36,199 nucleotides of DNA from NCBI GenBank assembly GCA_948466345.1, contig CAOKAC010000006.1:1-36199 (forward strand), written 5' to 3'. The position numbers and the translations under genes were made by a program. This document shows positions 8,002 to 16,409 of this stretch, piece by piece. The notes below the pieces were generated by a model. The model had not been told where the DNA came from, made no database searches, and was given only the letters and a program-made list of their open reading frames with translations. This DNA is from an uncultured Clostridia bacterium. GTDB taxonomy: Bacteria; Bacillota; Clostridia; Oscillospirales; CAG-272. Every line of letters begins with the position of its first letter. The stretch's first letter is position 1.

Positions 8002-8967
8002 TTATTCCGCACAAATTTCTGAAAGAGAAACCACTCTGCCGCCCTCTTCCCGGCTGCGGAGACCGGCTATGATAATTTTCATCAGCTCAACTGTTTCTGC
8101 AAACGGATAGGGTTCCTCTCCCGTCCGCAGCCAATGGACGAACAAGTCCAGCTGCTTTTTGAAGCTATAGTAGGAATCCTTGCAATCAATATATACATAG
8201 TCGTCCATTCCCACAAGCTGCATACCGGCACCAGCCATACCAATCCCCTGAGGAATATCTACCCGGCATCCGTTTTCATGAACCAGATGCACCTGCGCTT
8301 GTTCATAGGTACCTGTGTTCTGTACCGAAACAAATCCTGGTCCAAGCAGCGGATATACTGCCTCAGCAGCATGAATCCCGTATGTCTCCCACTTTTTGGA
8401 CATAGGGCAGCAAATGTACATCAGCCGTCCAAGATGATAGGGCGCGGCATAATAAGGTTCTAACTCCTTGCTATACCGCATACAGGAGGAGGAGAGAAAC
8501 TGCTTTCCTTCCCGTCTCCACTGGATAAAGGTCCGCAGATCCTCTTCCGTATTTACAAGAGGCTTGTCGATAAACATGGGAATACCCGCATCCAAAAAAG
8601 GCGCACACCGCTGGATATGTTCACCGCCGATGTCGGTAGCACAAATTACTGCATCTACCTGTCCCAGCATTTCTAAAGGATCATCTACCACATTCGGGAT
8701 ATTTGCAGCCTTTGCTATATGTTCTGCCATGTCCCGCTGGGCGTACCCGGTACAGCAAATATGGGTGATATGGGCACCAGGGATTCCGATCGTATGGGCG
8801 GGCTGTTTTTTTAAATATGCAGGAATCACAGGAAAAGGACATTCCGCCATATACCGCATATCAAATCCGTTAAACATAGCGCTCCAGGAATATGGGTGGC
8901 CATTCCCCTCCGTCATACCGAGAATGCCGATTTTCAAGTCTTTTTCTCCAAGAGGAAAAACACGCAT
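8002..8967 (-). CDS. Gfo/Idh/MocA-family NAD(P)-dependent oxidoreductase, 321 aa
   Basis: An N-terminal Rossmann domain starts LKIGILGMTEGNGH, an unusual form of the dinucleotide loop without the normal GxGxxG. The family's key lysine is present in FIDKPL (K135), and a candidate catalytic His lies in YGIHAAEAVYPLLG. The C-terminal sheet is shorter than in many members. Such enzymes oxidise or reduce a sugar, cyclitol or sugar-acid hydroxyl with NAD(P). It is the last gene of the operon, 60 bases after the aldo/keto reductase. The ATG at 8967 has CGGAG upstream; a TTG at 8937 with GGAG eight bases before it would give the more family-typical start MKIGIL, so the first ten residues are uncertain. 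The substrate is unknown. Confidence 0.85.
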   Translation of the reverse strand: MRVFPLGEKDLKIGILGMTEGNGHPYSWSAMFNGFDMRYMAECPFPVIPAYLKKQPAHTIGIPGAHITHICCTGYAQRDMAEHIAKAANIPNVVDDPLEMLGQVDAVICATDIGGEHIQRCAPFLDAGIPMFIDKPLVNTEEDLRTFIQWRREGKQFLSSSCMRYSKELEPYYAAPYHLGRLMYICCPMSKKWETYGIHAAEAVYPLLGPGFVSVQNTGTYEQAQVHLVHENGCRVDIPQGIGMAGAGMQLVGMDDYVYIDCKDSYYSFKKQLDLFVHWLRTGEEPYPFAETVELMKIIIAGLRSREEGGRVVSLSEICAE

Positions 8968-8982
8968 AAAAAACTCCGTTCC

Positions 8983-8997
8983 TGCCGCGGCGCGGCA
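8983..8997. repeat. Small GC-rich intercistronic hairpin
   Basis: TGCCGC-GGC-GCGGCA lies in the 60-base gap between the aldo/keto reductase and Gfo/Idh genes. No T-run follows on the coding strand, so it is more likely an RNA-stability or processing hairpin than a terminator. Confidence 0.35.
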
Positions 8998-9027
8998 AAA
9001 ATAATCATGGAATTTTGCAAAATATTC

Positions 9028-9966
9028 TTAGGATTTCGGGCGGGATAACACCCGCATAATTTCTGGAATATTGACGTTCGCAAAAGCGGTCTCCATCAGG
9101 CGTCTGGTTTTTTCACAAATAGGGGGCACATCAAAATATGCAAGATTTGCCCTCACCTGCTCTTTTGTATCTGCTCCTAAAACCAGACTGGTTACACCAG
9201 GCAAATCCCGTATAAAAGCGATTGCAAGTTCGGCAACGCTCATGGACTCATCTTCAGCAAATGCACGCAGCTGCTGGATTTGTTGTTTTGCATGCTTTAA
9301 GAGCTGCGGATCTGTAAGGCTATCCGGATCTAAGAAAAATAACCCCTGCAAAAATACACTGCGCACAAAAGTCGCAATCCCACGCTGTTCCAGCGCCGCA
9401 AGCGTTCCAGACGCAAGCATTCGCTGATCGAACACACTCATAGGCACCTGTGTCGCGGTATACACAGGATAGCGCAGCATTTGTTCTACCTCTTCTCCTG
9501 TATAAACAGACGCGCCTATCAAATCCGTATATCCCCGGTGCACCAGGCTCTCCATATACTTCGCAATAATATCTCCCTGCTTATATAGATTCGCAGGGTG
9601 GTGCAGCATGACGCAATTGACTTTGGAAACGCCTAACTTTTCCAGAGATGTTTCTACGCTATCCACAATATGCTTTTCAATTTGTACATCGTTGTCCAAG
9701 TCAAATCGGGGCACCTTTGTGGTAACAAATGGCCGCTCCCCTGTATACTCCTTCAAAAAAGCACCCAGCACCTCTTCCGCATCACCATATGCACGTGCGG
9801 TATCCAGACTAGTCACCCCGCCGTCCAGTGCAGAGGCAACCATAGAAAAGCTTTGCGCAAGGTCCGGCTTGCCGCCTGCGTTTGCGATGCCGTAGTCCAT
9901 GCCAAGCTGCACGGTTCCAAGAGACATGCCGGAAACTCGAATTCCTGCAACCTTTGTATATTTCAT
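9028..9966 (-). CDS. Aldo/keto reductase family oxidoreductase, 312 aa
   Basis: The family tetrad is readable: Asp55 and Tyr60 (SLDTARAYGDAE), Lys84 (TTKVPRF) and His122 (CVMLHHPA). The C-terminal half carries the usual late barrel and NADP-binding segments (LPGVTSLVLGADTKEQV). The ATG at 9966 overlaps the stop of the aldolase gene as ATGA, so the longer upstream reading is not used. It most resembles AKRs found in sugar operons, which act on sugar lactones, aldehydes or deoxysugars; the direction and substrate cannot be read from sequence. With the SDR and Gfo/Idh genes, the operon encodes three different NAD(P)-linked redox enzymes. Confidence 0.87.
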   Translation of the reverse strand: MKYTKVAGIRVSGMSLGTVQLGMDYGIANAGGKPDLAQSFSMVASALDGGVTSLDTARAYGDAEEVLGAFLKEYTGERPFVTTKVPRFDLDNDVQIEKHIVDSVETSLEKLGVSKVNCVMLHHPANLYKQGDIIAKYMESLVHRGYTDLIGASVYTGEEVEQMLRYPVYTATQVPMSVFDQRMLASGTLAALEQRGIATFVRSVFLQGLFFLDPDSLTDPQLLKHAKQQIQQLRAFAEDESMSVAELAIAFIRDLPGVTSLVLGADTKEQVRANLAYFDVPPICEKTRRLMETAFANVNIPEIMRVLSRPKS

Positions 9967-10754
9967 TCCTGTACAATCTTCCTTCCACTGATATTTCGGG
10001 TGATATTCTGATAGTACGTAGCAAGGCCAACTACATCGGCTCCACAAGACAGGAACGTATACCCCATTTCTGCATATTCGTCAAAAGCAGCAGGACCGCA
10101 CACCGTTCCCGCCCACTTCCCATGGCGACGGGCACAGGATGCAATCTTTTGGCGGGCCTCCTGGATTTCAGGAATATCCGTTTCATACGGACGACCAATT
10201 CCCTGGCTAAAATCTGCCGGGCCAAAGAAAATCATATCAATTCCCGGCAGTGAACAAATTTCCTCCAGTTCTTCCATAGGCTCCGGGTCTTCAATCTGAA
10301 TAATTACAAAACGCTCTTCGTTAGCCTGGCGGATATACTCCGCCTCATTTACCAGGCAATACTTTCCATCCGCATTGCCTCCATCAATAGGTCGACGACC
10401 TATCGGATGAAATTTCGTGTAATATACAATTTGTTTTGCTTCTGCAAGACTCATTACATGGGGTACCATAATCCCGGCAGAATCTCCCTCCAGCGGACGA
10501 ACATAATCGCTGTATGAGCCTTTACAAACTCTGGTCAACACATCCGTATCATAGATTTTAGCCGCACGGACTGCATTTTCTATAAAAGAATAGTCCGTAG
10601 GAATATGTTCCATATCTACCCATACGCAGTCAAATCCGCTCATAGCAGCAATTTCTACACTCCGGGGGTCGTTCAAATTGATTTTTACACAGGTGGCCAC
10701 ATTGCCCTCCCGCATACGACGCAGGACGCGGCTCGAACGCATATTAATTTCCAT
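9963..10754 (-). CDS. HpcH/HpaI-family aldolase (class II, metal-dependent), 263 aa
   Basis: The family's sites are present: the catalytic His50 in VWVDMEH, an Arg in LTRV (R75), metal-binding Glu155 in IIQIEDPEPMEE and Asp181 in FFGPADFSQGIG, plus the typical segments AGIMVPHV and HPIGRRPIDGG. Relatives (HpaI, GarL, RhmA, YfaU) reversibly split 2-keto-3-deoxy acids to pyruvate plus an aldehyde. In this operon it is the most likely carbon-splitting step, making pyruvate from a keto-deoxy sugar acid formed by the dehydrogenases. AAAGGG lies eight bases before the ATG. It is followed by the AKR gene with a 4-base overlap. The true substrate is not known. Confidence 0.88.
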   Translation of the reverse strand: MEINMRSSRVLRRMREGNVATCVKINLNDPRSVEIAAMSGFDCVWVDMEHIPTDYSFIENAVRAAKIYDTDVLTRVCKGSYSDYVRPLEGDSAGIMVPHVMSLAEAKQIVYYTKFHPIGRRPIDGGNADGKYCLVNEAEYIRQANEERFVIIQIEDPEPMEELEEICSLPGIDMIFFGPADFSQGIGRPYETDIPEIQEARQKIASCARRHGKWAGTVCGPAAFDEYAEMGYTFLSCGADVVGLATYYQNITRNISGRKIVQE

Positions 10755-10771
10755 GACGATGTCCCTTTCGT

Positions 10772-11569
10772 TTATCTTGCAGTGTACCCGCCATCTACAT
10801 TGATGCTGGTACCTGTAATATAGGCAGATGCATCGGAAGCCAGAAATACCAATACCCCTTGAATATCCGACTCGTTTGCCATTCTGCCAAGGTAGGTCAT
10901 TTTTGCGTAACGATCTAAAAATTCTTCTGGTTGATTGTTAAAAAGTCCTCCCAAATTCAGACAATTTACCCGTACACCGGCCTTACCGTACCGCCCAGCT
11001 AGGAAACGGGTTAGATTAACCATTCCACCTTTGTGATAGAAATAATCCGGTGCGTCAATCGCATCCATTTCCGGATTATCCGCATAAAGATACGGATTGG
11101 AACCGCAAATTCCCATGTAGGAACCAATGTTAATGATACTTCCGCCGCCGTTTTTCTCCATTTGATTTCCAAAAGCTCGAGAAATCAAGAAAAGCCCTGT
11201 AGCGTTCACCTGCATGGAAGTAGCGAAGTCAGCTGCCGACCCCTCATAATCGTGCATGGGCCGCAAAACCGAATTATTTACAAGGATATCCACTTTCCCG
11301 CTCTTCTCTACCATACGATGTAGCAATCCGTTGATGCTGTCCTCGTCCGCCTGATCATACTGATCTGCATATACCTTATCGTATCCTGCAGCGTTCAATG
11401 AATCTGTAAATGCCTGGCATTTCTCCAATCCTCTGGACGCACAGCAAACTGTAGCGCCCGCATCCGCTAACGCAATTACCATTTGTTTGCCGTAATATCC
11501 GCTGCCTCCTGTAACTAGGGCAACCTTACCGTCTAACCGAAACCGCTCAATGATGTTTGCCTGTTTCAT
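10772..11569 (-). CDS. Short-chain dehydrogenase/reductase (SDR), 265 aa
   Basis: It has the cofactor loop TGGSGYYG (residues 20-27), NNS in place of NNAG at 98-100, catalytic Ser150 (INIGSYMG) and the pair Tyr176/Lys180 (YFYHK). A GINVDGGYTAR-like end is typical. The position normally occupied by PG after strand beta-6 reads LNLGG. It resembles gluconate 5-dehydrogenase/KduD-like enzymes acting on sugar acids. The ATG at 11569 is chosen because GGAG lies five bases upstream; a GTG at 11599 has no ribosome site. A short palindrome at 11584-11598 (TGTCGC-TTG-GCGACA) sits just before the start. Confidence 0.87.
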   Translation of the reverse strand: MKQANIIERFRLDGKVALVTGGSGYYGKQMVIALADAGATVCCASRGLEKCQAFTDSLNAAGYDKVYADQYDQADEDSINGLLHRMVEKSGKVDILVNNSVLRPMHDYEGSAADFATSMQVNATGLFLISRAFGNQMEKNGGGSIINIGSYMGICGSNPYLYADNPEMDAIDAPDYFYHKGGMVNLTRFLAGRYGKAGVRVNCLNLGGLFNNQPEEFLDRYAKMTYLGRMANESDIQGVLVFLASDASAYITGTSINVDGGYTAR

Positions 11570-11607
11570 AATCGCTCCATTCCTGTCGCTTGGCGACACA
11601 AATAATA

Positions 11608-12873
11608 TTAAAACAAACTTTTGATTCCCTCCACGATTGCCGTACCGGCTTCGCCGGTAAATATAGACGTACCTACTTCATATCCGCCTTCCATGATAGC
11701 TTCCGGTGTGAAAATATATCCTGGAAGCGTACCGTTGGTCACCTCAAAAACAAAGGTTTTTGCATAAGGAGAAGCGGCCTTTAGCTGCAAACCATATTCT
11801 ACAAAAATTTCTCCCTGCAGTCCGCAGATTAACGTATCCCCAAGGCGCAGCGTCATCACCTCACAGGGCAGTTCGGCGTCCCGCACATCACTGTTTTCCG
11901 ACAGCTGCGCATAGTAAAACTCGTTTTCGGCACCGAACATGGCAAGCTCACAGTTACGCTTTTCAATATAGTTATCATCCGGCATCTGTGAAAACGCTTT
12001 TCTTGCCCGCTCCATCTCGACTCTAGCTTGTTCCACCGGTGGGAAATTGCGTACCGGAAGATCGATTTCTTTATTTTTAAACGCGATTTCAATATCCTGT
12101 GTAAAGTCCAGTCCTTCCACTGTATGATACACTGCTACGCCAAGTGTAGTTCCTGCCCGGGCTGCTTCCTCAAAGTCCTGTCCCGTTCTGAAATACCGGG
12201 AAGATTGATTTCCGCTGGCACCTTGAGCAAACATAAATACCGCATCAGGATAAGCGTATCGAATGTAACGGCGGATATATCCTGGATAATCCGCTGTCAC
12301 ATATAAATTTTCCGCGTGCAGATAGGTGGGATGCAGTGCATAATTCAAAAGCACGCCACGTACTGTATCCTCCATATCTTTTACCGCAATCACATTCACG
12401 GTAGAATCTTGAATCCCCTCTTTGTCCCGGCGGTTTCCACCAATTCCCTGCTCCCCGCCGCAATGCCCGATTCCCGTGCCGATTTTTGCATCAAACGTAT
12501 TTTCCATAGCCTCACGGATGCAGGTCTCTACCTTAGGCAAAAGGACTGCTATGTAATCCGGATCATCGAAACACCCTTCCGCAATTTCAGACGCCAATGG
12601 TGTAGAAGACCAAGGTCCGGAATGGGTATGGGATGTAGTAAACATTATATTTTTTCCAATTTTTTCCCGGATCATCCGGCAATATTTTTTCCCAAAGAAA
12701 AGCAGATCCATAGTCACCATGACTATTTCATCTTTTCCATTATTTAAATACAGCGCCGCGCAATACAGCGGGTCATGAACGCCGATATTCGGACGGGGAC
12801 AATGGGGATAGCCTGCCATAGGAACCCCCCGTCCCGGAGAAATATCAGTAAGTGCAACACCTGCTTTGAGCAT
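11608..12873 (-). CDS. Ceramidase-fold metal-dependent hydrolase (neutral/alkaline ceramidase N-domain), 421 aa
   Basis: It matches the catalytic domain of neutral/alkaline non-lysosomal ceramidases: the zinc motif SHTHSGP (His82, His84), His181 in NYALHPTYL and the segment FAQGASGN, which takes the place of the ceramidase active-site GDVSPN. The usual C-terminal beta domain is missing, and there is no signal peptide, so the protein is cytosolic. True ceramidases of this family are secreted or membrane proteins that cut the amide of ceramide. Here, in a sugar operon beside a NagA-like deacetylase, an amide or ester bond of a small intracellular sugar derivative is a likelier target (inference). 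GGAAGG lies seven bases before the ATG at 12873. Confidence 0.82.
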   Translation of the reverse strand: MLKAGVALTDISPGRGVPMAGYPHCPRPNIGVHDPLYCAALYLNNGKDEIVMVTMDLLFFGKKYCRMIREKIGKNIMFTTSHTHSGPWSSTPLASEIAEGCFDDPDYIAVLLPKVETCIREAMENTFDAKIGTGIGHCGGEQGIGGNRRDKEGIQDSTVNVIAVKDMEDTVRGVLLNYALHPTYLHAENLYVTADYPGYIRRYIRYAYPDAVFMFAQGASGNQSSRYFRTGQDFEEAARAGTTLGVAVYHTVEGLDFTQDIEIAFKNKEIDLPVRNFPPVEQARVEMERARKAFSQMPDDNYIEKRNCELAMFGAENEFYYAQLSENSDVRDAELPCEVMTLRLGDTLICGLQGEIFVEYGLQLKAASPYAKTFVFEVTNGTLPGYIFTPEAIMEGGYEVGTSIFTGEAGTAIVEGIKSLF

Positions 12874-12907
12874 GAATAATCCTTCCTTTCTCAATATACA
12901 GTTTCTG

Positions 12908-13996
12908 TTACGCCTTATAAACGCGTTGTATTATAAAATCTTTTGTAAGGGCGATAATATCAGCACGCTTTCCTGGATCAATAGAGCCTCTATCCTGATA
13001 GATTTCCAACAGCTTCGCCGCATTGCCAGAAGTTACCATAGCAATCTCCGGCATAGAAAATCCGGCAGCATAAAAATTCTTTGCTACCTGGTCCATGGTC
13101 AGCTTACTGCCCATCAGTTCTCCATCCTCAAAATTCACATCGCCGCTGCCTCCCGGACCACCACAGGCGTCTGTAATTCCAATAATACGACCGGCCCCTA
13201 CCAGCTTTTTAGTAAGCTGCAAAATCTCTCTGCGTACATGCACGCCCATCGAATCACAGATAATCTCATAAAACATGCTGTCACAAAGAAGCACCGCCAT
13301 ATTGAAATCCACTTCAATGGTACCATCCCATCTTGTGGGAGTGATGCTGGCGCCGGTTGCATCGTACAAATGGGTGACGCATCGCGCGCCGCCATCTGCT
13401 GCCCAGCGCACTTGCTCCGGCGAAGCTTCACTATGACCGATTGACCCTACAATTCCCATATGCAGCAAGTCCGAAAGAAGTCTGTCTGTTCCCTTCACCT
13501 CCGGAGCAAAGGTTACATGTCGAACAATCCCTGTATCCAGTAGGGGCATATACTCCGCTTGCACAGCTTCAAGCGACTCCTCGGACGGCTTTGATCCATA
13601 ACGGGGGTTGAGATAAGGACCTTCCAAATGGACTCCTAAAATGTTTGGAGTATCCTGCATTGCTTCTTTTATCTTCTCCTGGGCAGATAGAATCCCCTCT
13701 ATCCCCAAATCTCGGTATAAGGTGCAGCAAAGCCCCGTAGTACCGTGCTGCAAATGATACTTTGCCGCAGCTCTAGGATCTTCGTAAAACCAGATGTCGC
13801 CTCCTGCATGACAGTGAATATCAATAAATCCTGGAAGCAGATAGGATTCGCTCCAATTCTGTACCGCCCCGATTTGAGGCACAGCCTCCTGTGGGCCTAC
13901 AGATAAAATGCGTCCATCCTGTACGGCAACCGCACCGTTTTTTATAATGCAGTCGCCTGTAACAACATCCCCGTAAAGAGTATATGTGTTCTCCAT
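12908..13996 (-). CDS. NagA-like N-acetyl-hexosamine-6-phosphate deacetylase (amidohydrolase family), 362 aa
   Basis: It has the amidohydrolase HxH (His61, His63 in DIHCHAGG), the NagA metal ligands Glu125 (HLEGP), His188 (SIGHSEAS) and His209 (THLYD), and the catalytic Asp276 (ITDACGGPG). The usual NagA sequences THLFNAM and TDAM are altered to THLYDAT and TDAC, so substrate choice may differ. It would remove an acetyl (or related acyl) group from a phosphorylated amino sugar. It starts 6 bases after the NagB-like stop; its own ribosome site is weak (GAGCGGGC), so it is probably translated by coupling. The released acetate could feed AckA or TmcAL, whose genes lie just upstream of the operon. 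Confidence 0.85.
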   Translation of the reverse strand: MENTYTLYGDVVTGDCIIKNGAVAVQDGRILSVGPQEAVPQIGAVQNWSESYLLPGFIDIHCHAGGDIWFYEDPRAAAKYHLQHGTTGLCCTLYRDLGIEGILSAQEKIKEAMQDTPNILGVHLEGPYLNPRYGSKPSEESLEAVQAEYMPLLDTGIVRHVTFAPEVKGTDRLLSDLLHMGIVGSIGHSEASPEQVRWAADGGARCVTHLYDATGASITPTRWDGTIEVDFNMAVLLCDSMFYEIICDSMGVHVRREILQLTKKLVGAGRIIGITDACGGPGGSGDVNFEDGELMGSKLTMDQVAKNFYAAGFSMPEIAMVTSGNAAKLLEIYQDRGSIDPGKRADIIALTKDFIIQRVYKA

Positions 13997-14002
13997 GCCC
14001 GC

Positions 14003-14935
14003 TCAATAGCCAACCGTTTCCCAGCATTCAAAAGGCTGCGCAATAGCCTCTGTAACATATACATCCGTGTCCATCAGTTGGAGAATCGAAGAGGGCACCA
14101 GCGGAGTCACTTCCCCATACAACACCAGACGAGAGGTCATCCGCAGCCAAGAGGATACACTGCCCATAGTGGTAAGATCATGCATTTCCAAACGGTTTTT
14201 GGCATTTTTTACATCCAGCGGGCCTATGGTAGCGGCCTTAGGCGGCACATTTGCAATATCGCCGGAACAGCCGAAGCAGCCGTGAAGAGAATTCTGCAAA
14301 ATCGTCATGGGATGGAGCGTCACGACTCTCGCTTCCATATTTAGATATTCCTCAATAGGAGGACAGCCAAATTCAGGCGTGCAGGGATCAATAAAGGCAA
14401 TATGTCCCGTCCAGCCGGGGCCGGAGTAACAGACATCTGCGCCGCCGTCTCCACAGTCGCTGATCATTTTGGAATAGTCCTTAATATTTTCATTGGTGAA
14501 ATAGTGGAATTGCTCCAATGGCATCCGCAAATCCTCACGAATCGCGCCGTAAAAATATTTCAGGTTACTGTGTGCAAATCCCGCAGGATAATCCAACGGG
14601 GCAATGTTTCCATCCTGATCCGCCCACTCATCCATACAAAAGATATGTACATTGCGGCAATTTACATTCAGGCGGTTGATTGCCTCTGCTACGGCAAGAT
14701 ATGTGAGAGGACATGGATTAGGACAAATCATAACCAATTTTTCGTCCAGCAGATCAGAACGTACCATCCGGGCTACCATATCCCCCACCCAGATTCCACC
14801 TGCATCGGGAACAATATGGATACGGAAATTGGGATTCGGATGTTTTTCCATATCCTCACGCTTTATATTGCGGCATCTTTCCAAAACTTCTTTGTTTTTG
14901 TACGGCACAAATGCAGCCGGTTCAAACTGAAACAT
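14003..14935 (-). CDS. NagB-like sugar-phosphate isomerase/deaminase with altered active site, 310 aa
   Basis: It follows the glucosamine-6-phosphate deaminase layout: a phosphate-loop region (MICPNPCPLTYLA), the general base Asp102 in FCMDEW, and His178 in TGHIAFIDP. In true NagB the latter segment is VDGHIAFNEP; here Thr176 replaces the catalytic Asp (Asp141 in E. coli) and Asp183 replaces Glu148. Ring opening and deamination may therefore be impaired or redirected, perhaps leaving an isomerase or a hydrolase of another phosphosugar. It is about 40 residues longer than E. coli NagB. AAAAGGAG lies before the ATG. It is the second gene of the operon, after the kinase and before the deacetylase. 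Confidence 0.82.
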   Translation of the reverse strand: MFQFEPAAFVPYKNKEVLERCRNIKREDMEKHPNPNFRIHIVPDAGGIWVGDMVARMVRSDLLDEKLVMICPNPCPLTYLAVAEAINRLNVNCRNVHIFCMDEWADQDGNIAPLDYPAGFAHSNLKYFYGAIREDLRMPLEQFHYFTNENIKDYSKMISDCGDGGADVCYSGPGWTGHIAFIDPCTPEFGCPPIEEYLNMEARVVTLHPMTILQNSLHGCFGCSGDIANVPPKAATIGPLDVKNAKNRLEMHDLTTMGSVSSWLRMTSRLVLYGEVTPLVPSSILQLMDTDVYVTEAIAQPFECWETVGY

Positions 14936-14979
14936 AGTTTTCTCCTTTTAAAAAAATAATATTCCAAATTAACCTGTGC

Positions 14980-16287
14980 TTAACCTGCACAGTGAATTTG
15001 CTTTTTTACGTTTGCTGGGGAAATACGCTTTCCTGAAGCAAGAATTGCTGCGCCAAGCGCTGCCGTTTCTGGTGTTTCCAATACAGATACAGATGTCTGA
15101 CAGACTCTGGAAAGAATCCTGCACCAAATATCGCTTTTTGCGCCGCCTCCAAATACCAATAAATCTCTAGCGCCGCCCAGACGCTCCACACTGTCCCGGA
15201 TATCTCTCGACACACCTTCAAAAAGAGCATAAATGATGTCGGGAAGCGTGGTAGAAAGCGTCAATCCAGAAAGAGTGCCACCAGTGGCTAAATCTGTTTC
15301 AAAGATAACCCCGCCGGCTCCAGGAGCAGACAATTTTGCCAACTGATCGACTTCTTTATAAGATTTATCCGGGCACATGGTCTTCACCAGCCAGCGCAGA
15401 GCCGCCCCTGTAGTGGAGAGCGGAATCTCTGCAATATAGGAGGCCTCTTCAAACGGGAAAACCGTAATACGCTCCTCTTCAAACGGAGGACCTTCGTACA
15501 ATTTTGAAATTGCAGTAGCTGTCCCAAACGACACGGTACACGTACCTGGACGGATACCGGCGCCGATGGCGGCAAGTTTTTGGTCCTGCCCACCCAGTAC
15601 CACTTGGCAACCTGGTTCGATACCGCAGTATGCCGCTACCTCCGGCAGCAATGGGCCAAGAGACGTGCCCATACACGCCACCTCGGGCAATTTTTTTGCA
15701 TTTATACCAGAAAAGGACAGTAGTTCTCTGTCCCAATCTTTCTCCCAAATATTATAAAGCATGGTACCGCCGGCAATGGTATAGTCGCAAACCGCCTTGC
15801 CGCACAGGTGTAAATTTAAAAAGTCCAGGGGGAACAAAATCTTCTCCGCCTGGGCATAAATATCCTCTTTATTTTCTAAAAACCACATGAGCTTAGGCAA
15901 TGCATAATCCGCTTCACATTCTATGCCCGTTTTCGCATAAATCCCCTGCACTCCAAAGGCTTTCTGCAGACGCACAGCCATATCTTCCCCACGCATATCC
16001 AGCCAACTGACAGCATTACACAAAGGGATACCCGCTCCGTCTACCAGAACAAAGGAAATCCCTTGTGTGCTTACCGATATAGCAGAAACAGCAGAAACGC
16101 CTGCAGAGGCTACCACATGCCGCATTCCATCCCGTACCAGACTCCACCACAGATTTGCATCCTGCTCTACATGTATACCATCAAAAATCAGTTCATATTC
16201 CTTGTTATACTCACACAGACTTTTTCCTTCAGGCGAAAAAAGCACAACTTTACAGCCGGTAGTTCCCAAGTCAATTCCAATATACAT
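14980..16287 (-). CDS. FGGY-family carbohydrate kinase (xylulokinase-like), 435 aa
   Basis: An ATPase start of the actin/hexokinase fold (GIDLGTTGCKVVLFS) is followed by VSWLDMRG, then the second-domain motifs LGGQDQKLAAIGAG, LSTTGAALRWL, FGGGAKSDIWCRIL and ETAALGAAILASG. It is shorter than typical xylulokinase or glycerol kinase (about 490-500). As first gene of the operon it most likely phosphorylates the incoming sugar or the sugar-acid product. The ATG at 16287 has AGGTG eight bases upstream; the in-frame GTG at 16296 overlaps that site and is less likely. A perfect consensus promoter lies just upstream. Confidence 0.88.
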   Translation of the reverse strand: MYIGIDLGTTGCKVVLFSPEGKSLCEYNKEYELIFDGIHVEQDANLWWSLVRDGMRHVVASAGVSAVSAISVSTQGISFVLVDGAGIPLCNAVSWLDMRGEDMAVRLQKAFGVQGIYAKTGIECEADYALPKLMWFLENKEDIYAQAEKILFPLDFLNLHLCGKAVCDYTIAGGTMLYNIWEKDWDRELLSFSGINAKKLPEVACMGTSLGPLLPEVAAYCGIEPGCQVVLGGQDQKLAAIGAGIRPGTCTVSFGTATAISKLYEGPPFEEERITVFPFEEASYIAEIPLSTTGAALRWLVKTMCPDKSYKEVDQLAKLSAPGAGGVIFETDLATGGTLSGLTLSTTLPDIIYALFEGVSRDIRDSVERLGGARDLLVFGGGAKSDIWCRILSRVCQTSVSVLETPETAALGAAILASGKRISPANVKKQIHCAG

Positions 16288-16346
16288 CTTCTTCACACCT
16301 ATTCATTGGCATTATACCATCGTGTTTTCGCAAAGATTCTATTGAT

Positions 16347-16375
16347 ATTATAAAGAAATACCTGTCACTTGTCAA
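16347..16375 (-). promoter_or_regulatory. Perfect consensus sigma-A promoter of the eight-gene operon
   Basis: On the minus strand: TTGACA, 17 bases, TATAAT, all twelve positions consensus, 60 bases before the kinase start. No clear CRE or other operator was seen beside it, and no terminator separates it from tmcAL, so tmcAL transcripts could also run in. Confidence 0.88.
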
Positions 16376-16409
16376 TATTTTTTGTTAATTTTGACGATAT
16401 TTTCCTTTC

